The notes: generated from the letters alone by a model not told the origin. Positions 1 to 9,619 are shown, counted from the stretch's first letter. The stretch is DNA of 64,000 nt from Rikenellaceae bacterium (GCA_902363575.1 CABJAJ010000004.1:186001-250000), one strand, 5' to 3'. Numbers and translations: made by a program.

Positions 1-255
1 GCCGATAAGGACCGTATCGGCAAAATCGAAATGGTCCCAATAATGCACAGCCAGGTAATCGGCCCGGTCGGCAGGCTCGCGCAGGGTCGCCGGCACGTCT
101 GGAAGCCGGAATTCCGGCTTCCAGACGGTTTCTGTCGTTTTCATATCCACCGCTTCGGCGGATACCGAGTCGGCAGCGTGTTGTCTCGGATATCCGATCA
201 AAGCACCTGCACTACAGAGCGGCACGAGCAGTAACAACCTGTTTACCCGCCCCAT
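1..255 (-). CDS. DUF5106-type thioredoxin-like protein, N-terminal part
   Basis: Partial gene running off the left edge; 85 codons are visible from an ATG at 255. A hydrophobic leader (residues 6-20, rich in Leu) suggests export. The stretch around residues 68-85 (RADYLAVHYWDHFDFADT) matches the conserved opening of the DUF5106 domain found in Bacteroidetes periplasmic thioredoxin-like proteins; the thioredoxin part would lie outside the window. It starts 10 bases after the stop of the large tip lipoprotein and is therefore probably the last visible member of the fimbrial operon, although a role in fimbria biogenesis is only inferred from position. The family call rests on a short segment. 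Confidence 0.7.
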   Translation of the reverse strand, partial: MGRVNRLLLLVPLCSAGALIGYPRQHAADSVSAEAVDMKTTETVWKPEFRLPDVPATLREPADRADYLAVHYWDHFDFADTVLIG

Positions 256-265
256 AACTCTGTGC

Positions 266-3200
266 TTACTCCGTTGCCTTAACCAACGTGACATAGGGGT
301 TTTGGATGAACTGGCCAAGCGTCAATGTTTGATTCTCGTTATGGTAGACTACATTCCCTGTAGTGTAGTGCAGTTCTATCTCGCTGAGCCAACTGGGATT
401 GTATTCCTTACGCAGACGCAACTCGAAATGTCCGTCATCCCCTACGGACATCGAACCGATACGACTTCCTGTCCGTTTTTCCGCGAACGAAACAGATGCG
501 CCGTTCGGAATAACCGATGTTTCCGCAGCACCTTCGGGCAGGTATTTGAGCTGACCTGTGACTGAGGGGTTCGTTACGCGGAACATCTTGCGGAAGTACA
601 CCACCTTCGTCTCGTTCGACGACAGGGTGATGTCGCCGGCGCTCACCACCTGGTTGGTCTTGAACGGCAAACGTTTGCGCTCTCCCGTCTGATCTGCCCG
701 GGGATCTCCTCCGGAAATACCCGAGAGCGGCGTGTCCGGTTTTATCACCTGCAAATCGGGGATACCGAAGGCACGCTCCTCTTCCCGGTCTGCTTCGACC
801 GTGTAGATGAAGCGTCCCGCAACCGAGGGATCGGGCCTGAGTTTGTCTTCCGTCAGGTTACAACCGGCCAGACGAGCCGCGTCGATCGTGAGCATCGGCG
901 CGTCGATGTAGATTTCGAATGCCTCGCCGAACGGGTCGACCGAACGGTTGTCCGTGCCGCGGAAACTGGTCACGTCGAACTCGATGTCGACCTCTCTCGT
1001 TTCGGGATCGGCGTAGGCCCATTCCAAGCCGGTCATCGGCTCTTCGACATCGCTGGTCGCATCCTCGCCCTCGCCGTCGATGCGTGCCGCGAAGCGGAAC
1101 GGGTTGTAGTTGGCCAGCTCGAATGAGGTCGAACGGTAGCCGCGGCCTTGATAAGGCCCCGGTACTTCGGGATTCAGATTCTCTCCCGTCGTGTTCGAGG
1201 CGATGCGTACAACCTCGGCGCTCTTGGGCGTGTTGGTCCGCATGTAGATCGAGTAGTTACCCGCCTCACCGGACGAGGGCGGATTCGACGGATCGCGCGG
1301 TTTGAACATATGCACACGTCCGCTCGTGGTCCAAAGGTTCTCGCTGACCGGCCAGAACCGGCAATCGAATGCTGCCACTCCCTCCGGCTTCGCCTCGTCG
1401 TCGGTAATATGGTTGAGGTGCTGCGAGTAGATCAGGAACTCGTCTCCGGGCTGGGCAGGGACAAACTCGCCGTAATCGCCGTTCACCTTTTCCGTTGCAT
1501 TGTTGTGCAGGTGAATGTTGAACTGCACATAGGCGTTGTTCTTCTGAGGCACCAGGCGGTAGTAGATCGTCTCATCATTTGCGAACTCGTCGTCGTTGTC
1601 ACGGAACTGGTACTCCTCCAAGCCGAACACCTCGATCATGTACTGCTCCGAGGTGTAGGTCACCTCTTTGGTCTCCCGTTTGAAGTGCTCGCTCTCGACC
1701 GTCACATTGGTCTTGACACCGTTTCCCGCCTGCGGGAGAATCGTGCGGAAATAGACCCGCTGCACGCCCGGCTGCGTGGCTTCGTAGACATACTTGAAGT
1801 CGATCGGATCGCCCTTGGAGTTTAGGATATCCGTATCGCCGAAATCGGCCTCGCCGCGGCGAATTATCGGTAACTCCATACCGGCCGCCGCACGCACGTC
1901 GAGATCCTCGGTCCCGATCAGCACCCGCAGCGGGAACAGCTCGGCGGGGCAGGTCTCCGGTATGGTGAACATCAGCGTCACGTGCTCGCCGTAGACACCT
2001 TCGGCGTCGGTCGAGGGGTTGCCGTACACCTGCGAGGCCACCCAGATGGGGATGAACTGCTGCTCCCTGATGGCGATGACCTTGATCTTGCGTTGGAGCA
2101 TTCCTTTCTTGACGAGCAGCGTACCTTCGAGTTTCTGGTCGTTTTCGCCGAACTGGCGCAACGAGACGGTGATCCAACCTTCACCGTTCAGGTGATTAAA
2201 GTCGTTCGTAATCCCCTGCGTACCGACGGTGTTGCCGTCGAGCCATGTCACCAGAGGTCCGTCATTTGGCGTGAGGGTGATGCCGGTCGCCCCCGTGAGC
2301 GTGTACCCGAGGCGGATCGTGCGGCTCTGACCGTCCTGCCCCGGAACCGTTTCCTCCTGTCGCAGGATGCGGCTCGTCTCATTGACTTTGAGCGTGTATT
2401 TGCCGTCCGACACCTCGTCGATATTGTCCTGGATCGAGATCCATACGTTGTTCGTTGCGGCGGCCGTGAGCGCATCGTCGAACGTCGCCTGTCCGTAGGC
2501 CAGCTCGCCGCGGATCTCGATTTCGTAGCTGATGTTGCGGCAAATGGGCAACTGCTCGCCCTGCTCGTCGATCAGCATCACGCGGTAGTAAGAGTCCTGA
2601 GCGCCGGGTGTGTCGGCGGGGTGTCCGCGCAGAATCACGCTGACGGGTTTGTCGGCAGCATTCTCGCTCTCGAATACATATTGGGAGGTGTTTTCCGTCA
2701 CGTCGTACACGTCGCTCAGCATGGCCGTGTTGTGGGGCAGCGTCACGAAGTAGCCGTTATCCTTGCCGGGCCGCACGAATCTCTGCGTGGGGTGGTAGGG
2801 AGCCACGGTGCCGAAGGCGTTGGTATTGTAGACCGCCATGCCGGTTATCGCCATGTGAGCGTTTTCGGGATTCTTCACCCGGATACGGGCATGGTTGCGC
2901 AGCAGCTCGATCTCTTTCAACTCGGTGGCCAGGTCATTCTGCGCTTCGAAGCGCGCCCAGTAGACCATCATGCCCGAGGAACCTTCGAGCGAGGCCATCA
3001 CCTCGGACTCCGACTGGCTGTAAAAATCGCTCTCCTTGAATCCGGTCATGATCTGGTTGGCCAGAAAGTGGATCGTGCGGGTATTCTGCGGAACCTTGGC
3101 CGAGAATGTGCCTGAAATCAAGTAGTTGCCGGTTTCTTCGTCGTATTCGGGGTCTTCCGGCGATACCGTGGCTTGGGCCGTGGTGATGAAGAGTCCGTAG

Positions 3201-3421
3201 GAGTCGAAGCAGAAGAGCGTCATGTTCTGCACGCCCCCTCCGTCGGGGTCGACCGAGCGGGTTCCGACGGCGGGCATCGGAGGGATGTCGGCGCCGAAAC
3301 TTATTGCGATGTACCCGTCGGCGGGTTTCGCGTCGCCGGGCAGCTTGTCGCGCAGGCACGAGGTGGCGAGGGCCAGCATCCCCGCCAGCACGGCCGCAGC
3401 GTATATCACTCTTTTTATCAT
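266..3421 (-). CDS. Large fimbrial tip-like lipoprotein (DUF4906-type)
   Basis: A 1051-residue lipoprotein with a lipobox ending at Cys22 (LATSC) and a Thr-Arg-Ser motif at 54-56, where related fimbrins are cut by an Arg-specific protease. The N-terminal third resembles the N-terminal domain of Mfa/FimA subunits (a strand naming the domain start, then a segment describing an aspartate-rich loop); the rest consists of beta-rich modules without a motif I can name. Size, position at the distal end of the subunit genes and lipoprotein export fit the large tip or accessory proteins of Bacteroidales type V pili, often annotated DUF4906. It follows the preceding subunit gene by 24 bases. Ligand unknown. 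The family label is moderately certain, the tip role is inferred. Confidence 0.75.
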   Translation of the reverse strand: MIKRVIYAAAVLAGMLALATSCLRDKLPGDAKPADGYIAISFGADIPPMPAVGTRSVDPDGGGVQNMTLFCFDSYGLFITTAQATVSPEDPEYDEETGNYLISGTFSAKVPQNTRTIHFLANQIMTGFKESDFYSQSESEVMASLEGSSGMMVYWARFEAQNDLATELKEIELLRNHARIRVKNPENAHMAITGMAVYNTNAFGTVAPYHPTQRFVRPGKDNGYFVTLPHNTAMLSDVYDVTENTSQYVFESENAADKPVSVILRGHPADTPGAQDSYYRVMLIDEQGEQLPICRNISYEIEIRGELAYGQATFDDALTAAATNNVWISIQDNIDEVSDGKYTLKVNETSRILRQEETVPGQDGQSRTIRLGYTLTGATGITLTPNDGPLVTWLDGNTVGTQGITNDFNHLNGEGWITVSLRQFGENDQKLEGTLLVKKGMLQRKIKVIAIREQQFIPIWVASQVYGNPSTDAEGVYGEHVTLMFTIPETCPAELFPLRVLIGTEDLDVRAAAGMELPIIRRGEADFGDTDILNSKGDPIDFKYVYEATQPGVQRVYFRTILPQAGNGVKTNVTVESEHFKRETKEVTYTSEQYMIEVFGLEEYQFRDNDDEFANDETIYYRLVPQKNNAYVQFNIHLHNNATEKVNGDYGEFVPAQPGDEFLIYSQHLNHITDDEAKPEGVAAFDCRFWPVSENLWTTSGRVHMFKPRDPSNPPSSGEAGNYSIYMRTNTPKSAEVVRIASNTTGENLNPEVPGPYQGRGYRSTSFELANYNPFRFAARIDGEGEDATSDVEEPMTGLEWAYADPETREVDIEFDVTSFRGTDNRSVDPFGEAFEIYIDAPMLTIDAARLAGCNLTEDKLRPDPSVAGRFIYTVEADREEERAFGIPDLQVIKPDTPLSGISGGDPRADQTGERKRLPFKTNQVVSAGDITLSSNETKVVYFRKMFRVTNPSVTGQLKYLPEGAAETSVIPNGASVSFAEKRTGSRIGSMSVGDDGHFELRLRKEYNPSWLSEIELHYTTGNVVYHNENQTLTLGQFIQNPYVTLVKATE

Positions 3422-3445
3422 AGTCGTTGCTTTTGTAGTTTATGT

Positions 3446-5758
3446 TTAGTTTTCGTCGCCATACGCATCGTGGACACAGCGGATGTTTCCCGAAGTAGAT
3501 GACGGGTTGCCATTGGGGGTTTCTTTATTTACCAATCCGCTTGCCGACCAGTAATTGTTACCGCTCATCACTACATCGATCGCGGAATCGGGAACCTTCT
3601 GGAATCTAAGAATAATTTCCACCTCGGAATGCGTCGGCAGACGCCATTGGTCGTATTTCACGACTTTGGGGTAGCCGTTTTCCATCACCTCTTTGCCGTT
3701 TTCGTCGAGCACCTTGTGTACCTCGACATAGTTCCGGCAATGAGTTTCGGCCGTGCTCTTTGAACTAGTGGTAGGCGTTGTCCCCAACTGCGAAGCGATC
3801 AGGAACGAGGGCGATACGATTTTCGCATTCTCCGCGCTGCCATCCGTAATCTCGTTGGTTATCCGCGGACGGCCCAGCGTATAATCGCCCGACGAAACCG
3901 TAATCCGGACATGGTACATACGATTATTGGGATTACTACTCTCGGCGTCAGGCGCACTTCTCTGATAACGATAGGTATTGTTGTTTGGACCTATTTCCTG
4001 CCATGTATAACGGTAAATGCTCTTTGTTTCCGGTTTATATACTTTTGAATAGAATTTAAAAGTCTCGTTAGAACTATTTGTCTTCCTTTGGGCCGCAGTA
4101 AAGCGGTTATTTCTGCCGTAAGTTTGGCTTTCGACAACCTCCGCTCTGTTGCCGTCCAGATACTCCCAGTTGGTTTTACCGCCGTTGAAATCGTCGCGGT
4201 AGGAGTACCAGCCGTGAACATTGGTGATATATTCCAGCGGGTATTGGACGACCGTGATATAGCGTTCGGTCCCCTCCTCGTTAGTCACTTTCAGCTTGAT
4301 ATAGCGCGGGGCGTTGTTCGTCGGAAGCGGGCTGTCGATCTTGATATGTCCCGACAGGTCCGGGTCCGGCGTAGCATGGATATCGGTGAACGGTTTGCTA
4401 TTCTTGTTCAAATATCGTTCGTCATCGTTTTTGTCGTAATACCACGCCTCCACGACCGTCACGGTCACCTTCGACGACGAGGCGAATTCGAGGGTGTTGT
4501 TGTCCTCGTCGATATTGTACATCGCCATCTCGTCGGTATTCACCATCAGGTAGTTCGGGCGGCTGCTGTCGTCGCCGACACCGATCGTCATCGTCTCCCA
4601 GGGGATGACGGTGTAAGAGGCCTCCAAGTCGACGGCTTGCGTGGGGTTGGAGGCGCCTACGGCATTGACCGTCACGGTGATCCGGTAGATATGGTTGCGG
4701 TCGAGGCGTTTCTGCGCCGGGTTGCAGATCGGAATCTGGTAGTAGTTGGACTGCTCGTATTTCGCGTCGCTATCGGGATCCTGTGTCGGGTCATATGTCG
4801 AACCACCTTCCACGTCGGGCTGGTCCGGGTGGTTCCACAGCGGCAGGTTGACGACCAGGTAAGGCTCCGACTCGAACGCGCTCTGCCGGCTCCAATCATG
4901 GCTGTAAACGTAGGTCTTGATGCGGACTTGCTCAGGGTAGACCTCTGCGCCGGGGTTGTCGCCCCAGGAGAAATAAGGGCCGTTATAGCGGCCGGTGGTG
5001 ACTACCTCGGGCAGGTACGTCTCGTTGGTCGGAGGCACGAGCCGTGTCGTGTAGGGCATATTGTTGATGTAGTAACCGGCGGCATTATTTCCCTCTGCGG
5101 CGTGGGTCTGGTCGGCGAACGTGATTTTGTCGCCCTTTTTGATAACGACCTCGATTTTGGCGGCGGCGCGGCGCAGGGTCACCAGCAGCTCGGTGTTCTC
5201 CGACATGTTGCCGTCGTTAAGCACCACCCGGCCCGGGGCGGAGGGTTCCGTCTCGTTTTTCGGGTAGGCTACGCCCTCCATGAGGAACGTCTCGGGGGCC
5301 CCGGAGGTCCGTCCGTCGCCCGTCACATGGATCAGCTCGTCCTGCTGCACCTTGGCCCGCAGATCGGTAAGGGTTGCGATCTTCCCGAAATCCTCCGTTT
5401 CGGAGAGCGTGGAGTTGGCGATCAGGTAGACCCAATATTCGGCTCCCGGCGTAAATTCGTTGCGCCGTTTCGAGAGTGTGATCTGCCCTTTGTCCTGTTG
5501 GCTGCCGGCCACACGTTCGTAATGCGCCTTCTTGCCGTCGGTGTCGAAGATTAGTACGTCGAGCCTGTCGACGCGCGACTCGGTGGCTTCGTCAGCCACG
5601 GAAGCGCGTGTTTTCAACTGTTCGATGCCCGAAATGCCGAGGCGGATGGCGTTGTCGCCCGGCACGTTCGGCGCTACGGGCGCATCGTCCCGGATACAGC
5701 CCGCAAGACCGCACGCCGCGAAGCAGAACATTGCTAAATAGGATAAAGTCCGTTTCAT
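3446..5758 (-). CDS. Fimbrial minor subunit or tip adhesin with Lcl/FISUMP-like C-terminal domain
   Basis: A 770-residue lipoprotein: lipobox at Cys21 (LAGC), a Thr-Arg-Ala motif at 50-52, then an Mfa/FimA-type N-terminal domain (residues about 37-390). The last 100 residues differ from a normal fimbrin: they contain WRLPT, a spaced YWSAS and a terminal RCV, the signature order of the DUF1566/FISUMP-type C-type-lectin-like fold seen in surface proteins. I infer an adhesive domain fused to a fimbrial scaffold, so the protein would sit at or near the tip. It lies 55 bases after the preceding subunit gene in the operon. Mid-gene composition (about 3900-4240) is more AT-rich than its neighbours. 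Confidence 0.75.
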   Translation of the reverse strand: MKRTLSYLAMFCFAACGLAGCIRDDAPVAPNVPGDNAIRLGISGIEQLKTRASVADEATESRVDRLDVLIFDTDGKKAHYERVAGSQQDKGQITLSKRRNEFTPGAEYWVYLIANSTLSETEDFGKIATLTDLRAKVQQDELIHVTGDGRTSGAPETFLMEGVAYPKNETEPSAPGRVVLNDGNMSENTELLVTLRRAAAKIEVVIKKGDKITFADQTHAAEGNNAAGYYINNMPYTTRLVPPTNETYLPEVVTTGRYNGPYFSWGDNPGAEVYPEQVRIKTYVYSHDWSRQSAFESEPYLVVNLPLWNHPDQPDVEGGSTYDPTQDPDSDAKYEQSNYYQIPICNPAQKRLDRNHIYRITVTVNAVGASNPTQAVDLEASYTVIPWETMTIGVGDDSSRPNYLMVNTDEMAMYNIDEDNNTLEFASSSKVTVTVVEAWYYDKNDDERYLNKNSKPFTDIHATPDPDLSGHIKIDSPLPTNNAPRYIKLKVTNEEGTERYITVVQYPLEYITNVHGWYSYRDDFNGGKTNWEYLDGNRAEVVESQTYGRNNRFTAAQRKTNSSNETFKFYSKVYKPETKSIYRYTWQEIGPNNNTYRYQRSAPDAESSNPNNRMYHVRITVSSGDYTLGRPRITNEITDGSAENAKIVSPSFLIASQLGTTPTTSSKSTAETHCRNYVEVHKVLDENGKEVMENGYPKVVKYDQWRLPTHSEVEIILRFQKVPDSAIDVVMSGNNYWSASGLVNKETPNGNPSSTSGNIRCVHDAYGDEN

Positions 5759-5813
5759 CGCTTGGTGGTTTATGTCGTAATTCGTTTGCCGCCGGTCGCC
5801 CGGTCGCTCTCGT

Positions 5814-7463
5814 TTATTGAATGATGTGTTCGATTCCTATTAAAATGTCGCTCGAAACCCTTTGGTCTTCGGGTTCGTTGGTGGGCCAGTAAAGCCCCGT
5901 ATCGGTTTTATTGATAAGCAACAACTGGTTGTCCCCGAGCCACGAAGGGGTGTTGATGCCCAGCATCACGAAGTTGCCCGCCAATGAGACGTCGGGGTCG
6001 AGAACACGCACCACGATCCGGTAGAAATTCGGGCCGGCCTCGATGGCGGCGGTGTGCATCGGGTCGTTCGGGTCGTTGTCGTAGACCTTCTTGTCGGTGT
6101 TGTCGTAGACCGTCAGCGAATACTGGGTCGTCGCTGCATTCATCAGCGTGGGCGTCCACCGCTGCCCGCTGGGAGCGGACATCTGGAAGAAGAAAGAGCA
6201 GGTGCCGGCAGAACTGGGATCGTTTGCGACGAAATGGTCGGGAACGTCCGCAGAGTAATAGTAGATCGTCGGGGCTGTCACGGGATCCGGAGCCTGCTGG
6301 TTTCCCTCCGTAAGCAGGTTGGTGTAGGTGGGATATTCGAACGTCGATTCCCAGTTGTCATCGTCGTCGTTCTCCCAGTCGGCGACCAGGTATTCCACGG
6401 TGAACAGCCCCGAGTTGTTGACCAGGCAGCGGACGCGGTAATAGTGGTTGCGCAGCATCGCGGGCAGGTAGACTTCGTGCGTCCGAACGTCGGAGCCCGC
6501 GAACCGATAGCTGACAACGAGCACATTGCCGTCGGGGGCGCCCGGAGCATTGGGGGCATCACTTCCCCACGGGTTTTCGAACGGGTAGAACGGGGCTTCG
6601 AGTACAGGAGTGTAGCCGTCATCGCCCGCTCCTGGGCCATTCAACTCGGCGACGGGAGCCTGAACCGGAACGAGGGCAAAGTCGGTGTCGCTGCCCGACG
6701 CTTGCATGCCTTTCAGCGTCTCTTCGCTCTGCGGCATCAGGTAGTTGCTCGTGCGCATACCCTGCCGTTGCAACGCCAGGCCGGTGATCGTCAGTTCGGC
6801 CGTTTCGCCCGGCTGTTTGGCGGCGAAGACCCCCAGTTTGGCGACGGGGCGCCGGAGTTCCAATTTGATCGTTTCAGCCGCCAGTTGCGTATGGTCGTCG
6901 TGGTCCCCGGCGTTGACCGGCGGATTGGGATCCTCCGGAGCATTCGGGTCTTTATCCTGGGCTACATCGATTTCGACACCCACCTTTTTGCAAAACATCG
7001 GAAGGCCGTTCGTGAGCGAGGCTCCCGTGAACGAGAGTCCCGTGAACGTATAGCCGTCGAGCTGGTCGCGGGTCGTCGTTGCCGACAAGGTGTGGCTGCC
7101 GCCGGTCATCGCCTGTTCGTTGGCCACCACGTAGAAATCGACCGTCTGCGTGGTCGTTGATTTCAGGGTCATGTCCATCAGGAACCGGACAGACCCCTTC
7201 TCGCTCGGGACTTCGCTGTAATAGTAGCCGACGCGCTCGTTGCCGATAAAGGCATAGACGCGGAGCGTGTGCAACTTCGCCTCTTCGGAAGTGGGCGTTC
7301 CGTCCGTGGCATCGACGCTGCGCGTGCCGATATTCAGCAGCACGGGGACGTTCTTCGTGTCGGAGCCGGGAGTTGCCCCATCCTCCTTGATGCAGCCGGA
7401 CATCGCCCCGCCGCAGCAGGCGGCGACAAACGCCGCAAAAAACAGGTATCTGACTTTACGCAT
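5814..7463 (-). CDS. Mfa1/FimA-family fimbrial subunit (accessory)
   Basis: 549 residues, lipobox at Cys24 (MSGC), a Thr-Arg-Ser motif at 47-49. The segment after the motif (LHTLRVYAFIGNERVGYY) is the typical first strand of the FimA/Mfa N-terminal domain (P_gingi_FimA), and a second hallmark is the ADWEND strand near residue 365, the position of the usual C-terminal beta strand of the N-terminal half. In this pilus class subunits are exported as lipoproteins, cleaved after Arg on the cell surface and polymerised by strand exchange. Twelve bases separate it from the anchor gene, so translation is probably coupled. Whether it is a shaft or tip component cannot be read from the sequence. Confidence 0.8.
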   Translation of the reverse strand: MRKVRYLFFAAFVAACCGGAMSGCIKEDGATPGSDTKNVPVLLNIGTRSVDATDGTPTSEEAKLHTLRVYAFIGNERVGYYYSEVPSEKGSVRFLMDMTLKSTTTQTVDFYVVANEQAMTGGSHTLSATTTRDQLDGYTFTGLSFTGASLTNGLPMFCKKVGVEIDVAQDKDPNAPEDPNPPVNAGDHDDHTQLAAETIKLELRRPVAKLGVFAAKQPGETAELTITGLALQRQGMRTSNYLMPQSEETLKGMQASGSDTDFALVPVQAPVAELNGPGAGDDGYTPVLEAPFYPFENPWGSDAPNAPGAPDGNVLVVSYRFAGSDVRTHEVYLPAMLRNHYYRVRCLVNNSGLFTVEYLVADWENDDDDNWESTFEYPTYTNLLTEGNQQAPDPVTAPTIYYYSADVPDHFVANDPSSAGTCSFFFQMSAPSGQRWTPTLMNAATTQYSLTVYDNTDKKVYDNDPNDPMHTAAIEAGPNFYRIVVRVLDPDVSLAGNFVMLGINTPSWLGDNQLLLINKTDTGLYWPTNEPEDQRVSSDILIGIEHIIQ

Positions 7464-7475
7464 GATCGTAATTGC

Positions 7476-8375
7476 TTAAAATTCGGGTTTCACATCCTGG
7501 ACAAACCACTCCGGTACCGAGACCTCGACGCCCACCGAGGTGAACTCGATGCGGATCGGAATTAGCACTTCGTGTTTCGAGCAGTCGATCTTCGGGTTGG
7601 CGGCGATGAACTCCGCGAGGTTGATCTCGACGAAAGTACTCTCGCCCGAAGCGGTGCGCAGGCAGACGTTCACGTCTTCGTGGTTCGTGTGCCGCATTAT
7701 ATTGGTCCGGGCCGTCAGCAACATTTTGCCGGCGTCGTATTTGGTTTCGAGTCGGTAATCGGTCGCCTCTCCGCATGCGCGGTTCTCAAAGTCGGTGCAA
7801 GGCGTGACACCGCAGATTTCGAGCATCGGCAATGCGCCGGCTCTGACATCGGGCTGGGGAATGCCGGCTACCTCGATCGCTACGTCGTAGTGGGAGCTGG
7901 CAAAGGATACGAGCGTCGTGCGGTTCGCGTCCTTTCCGGTGAATCCATCCACCTTTACGGGAACCGATGCATGATAGAGCGAGTCGTTGCCCGAGGCGAC
8001 TCCGCCTTCCAGGTAGGTTGCGTCGGCGAAACGGATCGCGTCGAAGCGCCCGGCCGACAGGTTGTGGACTTTCGTCCGGTGGGTGTTGCCCAGGCACACC
8101 ACCCGATAATCGCCGGGGGCGAGGGGCGGCAGTTGCGCCGTGCGCGCCGCGACCTGGTCGTTGGGAACGACGAAATTTTCCACGCAGTTGTTCTGCGCAT
8201 CGAAAACATACATTTCGACCCGGCAGATTTTATCCCCGAAGATCTCGGTCGTGCCGTCGCCCAGGTAACTCAACACCAGTTTGTGCGTGTTGCGGCATCC
8301 GCTCAGGTCCTCCTGGACACACGACGATGCCAATCCTGCAAGCAACAAGCCCAAAGCGAAAATTCTGAATTTCAT
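7476..8375 (-). CDS. FimB/Mfa2-family fimbrial anchor lipoprotein
   Basis: 299 residues. The start SSCVQEDLSGC, with the lipidated Cys19 followed by a second Cys eight residues on, is characteristic of the FimB/Mfa2 family (PF08842), which terminates and anchors the pilus in the outer membrane. Unlike the four other subunits it has no Thr-Arg-Ser/Ala site after the lipid Cys, in keeping with a protein that stays attached. It follows the major fimbrin by 92 bases that contain a strong hairpin. Loss of such anchors gives overlong, shed fimbriae in Porphyromonas; the same role here is inferred from family and gene order. Confidence 0.88.
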   Translation of the reverse strand: MKFRIFALGLLLAGLASSCVQEDLSGCRNTHKLVLSYLGDGTTEIFGDKICRVEMYVFDAQNNCVENFVVPNDQVAARTAQLPPLAPGDYRVVCLGNTHRTKVHNLSAGRFDAIRFADATYLEGGVASGNDSLYHASVPVKVDGFTGKDANRTTLVSFASSHYDVAIEVAGIPQPDVRAGALPMLEICGVTPCTDFENRACGEATDYRLETKYDAGKMLLTARTNIMRHTNHEDVNVCLRTASGESTFVEINLAEFIAANPKIDCSKHEVLIPIRIEFTSVGVEVSVPEWFVQDVKPEF

Positions 8376-8405
8376 AAGTCTGTATGTTTTTCGTCTGAAA
8401 GAAGA

Positions 8406-8444
8406 ACGGGAGAGGAGCAGAGGAACGCCCGGCTCCTCTCCCGT
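8406..8444 (-). terminator. Intra-operon hairpin after the major fimbrin gene
   Basis: A perfect 13-base-pair stem (8406-8418 with 8432-8444, 13-base loop) lies 24 bases beyond the stop of the major fimbrin and before the anchor gene. There is no clean U-run on the minus strand, so it may be a partial terminator or an mRNA-stabilising 3' end. Either would give more major subunit than anchor. Confidence 0.6.
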
Positions 8445-8467
8445 GAAAAAATTGTCAATAGCAAAAA

Positions 8468-9619
8468 TTAGAATTCGGCGTTAACGTTTCTCACCTCCCA
8501 TTCAACGACATCAACGGTAACATCGACGCACTTCAACTCCTGTTTCAGGTCGTTATCGTTGAACGCGAAGCTCACCCGGTAGATCTTGGCGAACTCATTC
8601 GTTATGACCGGCTCACCGTTGGTGGTAAATCTGGAGGTAAGCAGATAGAGGGGCACCTGGGTGCCATCTGCCTTCGTACCGATCAACTGTACCGCGAGCT
8701 GCGGCTGAGCTGTGGTTCCGATGTTAGTGGCGTTAGGGAAGAAATGGTATGCCGGACGAGCTTCGCCGTCAGCGTAGGTCTTCGCGTACGAAGCCGCTGC
8801 ATTGAGGTCGATCGCCGGATCGATGGTATCGTTATACCAAAACCCAACACCATCCTGCTGTTTGGCAGCATTTAAGAAGAACTCGGCGGCTTTTTCATCG
8901 TCGATCGGCTCAGACTTTATTGCACCGATTACTGCTCCGTCTGCGAACTTTGCCGTCTCATAGTAGTTGTTCAGTACGACCTGCTTGACAGCGATGCTCG
9001 TGTAATCACGCGGCAACTCCGTCTGGCCATCCTCATCAAGTACTGCGTTGTACTTGAAGCTGGCAACCTCGATACGCGACACGCGGGGGACGAGCGATAC
9101 GGAAACTTCGTAAAGCGGGTGTCCTTTGTCGTCTGTACCTGTGATCTTGTCCAGCTCGGCCTCGGCATAAAGGGAAAGGTTCGCATCGTCCTGCTCGTCG
9201 GCAATCGCCAGGGATTGTTTCAAATCGCCTACGGTCGCAGCCTCACTTTTGGCTCCCAGGTTACCGATAACGATTACTTTGGTCACATTGGAAGGCAGGA
9301 AATGGAATATCTGCTTTTCGAGCTTGATGAAGCCCTCATCCGTAAAATCAAAATAATGTTCTGTGGCGACGTTGTCTTCCGTCTTGCCCTGCACCAAAGT
9401 ATTGCCACTGACGAAAAACACTTGAAGATCGTTTACCGTGACCTTGGTCTGATCGCCGACAGGAAGATCGGCACGGGTTCCGGGTACGACATTTTTCAGG
9501 GAAAGAGTTACACTCTTTGGGGTGTTATCACTGACCCCGGCCCCGTTCTCGTCCTTGTTGCAGGCCGTGAACGCCATCGCTGCCATAGCGGTTAGCGCAA
9601 GTAAATTTTTGATTTTCAT
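8468..9619 (-). CDS. Major fimbrial subunit, FimA/Mfa1 family
   Basis: 383 residues with lipobox at Cys20 (FTAC) and a Thr-Arg-Ala motif at 48-50, followed by the FimA/Mfa-type strand VNDLQVFFVSGN. The C-terminal end (VDVTVDVVEWEVRNVNAEF) is the conserved final strand used in donor-strand exchange of type V pili. First subunit gene of the operon, directly upstream of the FimB/Mfa2-like anchor, as is usual for the shaft protein. Codon use is less GC-biased than in the rest of the operon, as expected of a highly expressed or variable surface protein. The 80 bases before it hold no convincing promoter, so it is probably transcribed from the DUF3575 gene onward. Confidence 0.87.
   Translation of the reverse strand: MKIKNLLALTAMAAMAFTACNKDENGAGVSDNTPKSVTLSLKNVVPGTRADLPVGDQTKVTVNDLQVFFVSGNTLVQGKTEDNVATEHYFDFTDEGFIKLEKQIFHFLPSNVTKVIVIGNLGAKSEAATVGDLKQSLAIADEQDDANLSLYAEAELDKITGTDDKGHPLYEVSVSLVPRVSRIEVASFKYNAVLDEDGQTELPRDYTSIAVKQVVLNNYYETAKFADGAVIGAIKSEPIDDEKAAEFFLNAAKQQDGVGFWYNDTIDPAIDLNAAASYAKTYADGEARPAYHFFPNATNIGTTAQPQLAVQLIGTKADGTQVPLYLLTSRFTTNGEPVITNEFAKIYRVSFAFNDNDLKQELKCVDVTVDVVEWEVRNVNAEF

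Noticed and set aside
1982-3115. Open frames on the plus strand inside the fimbrial tip genes
   Set aside because: Antisense to lipoproteins with clear signal peptides; no promoter.
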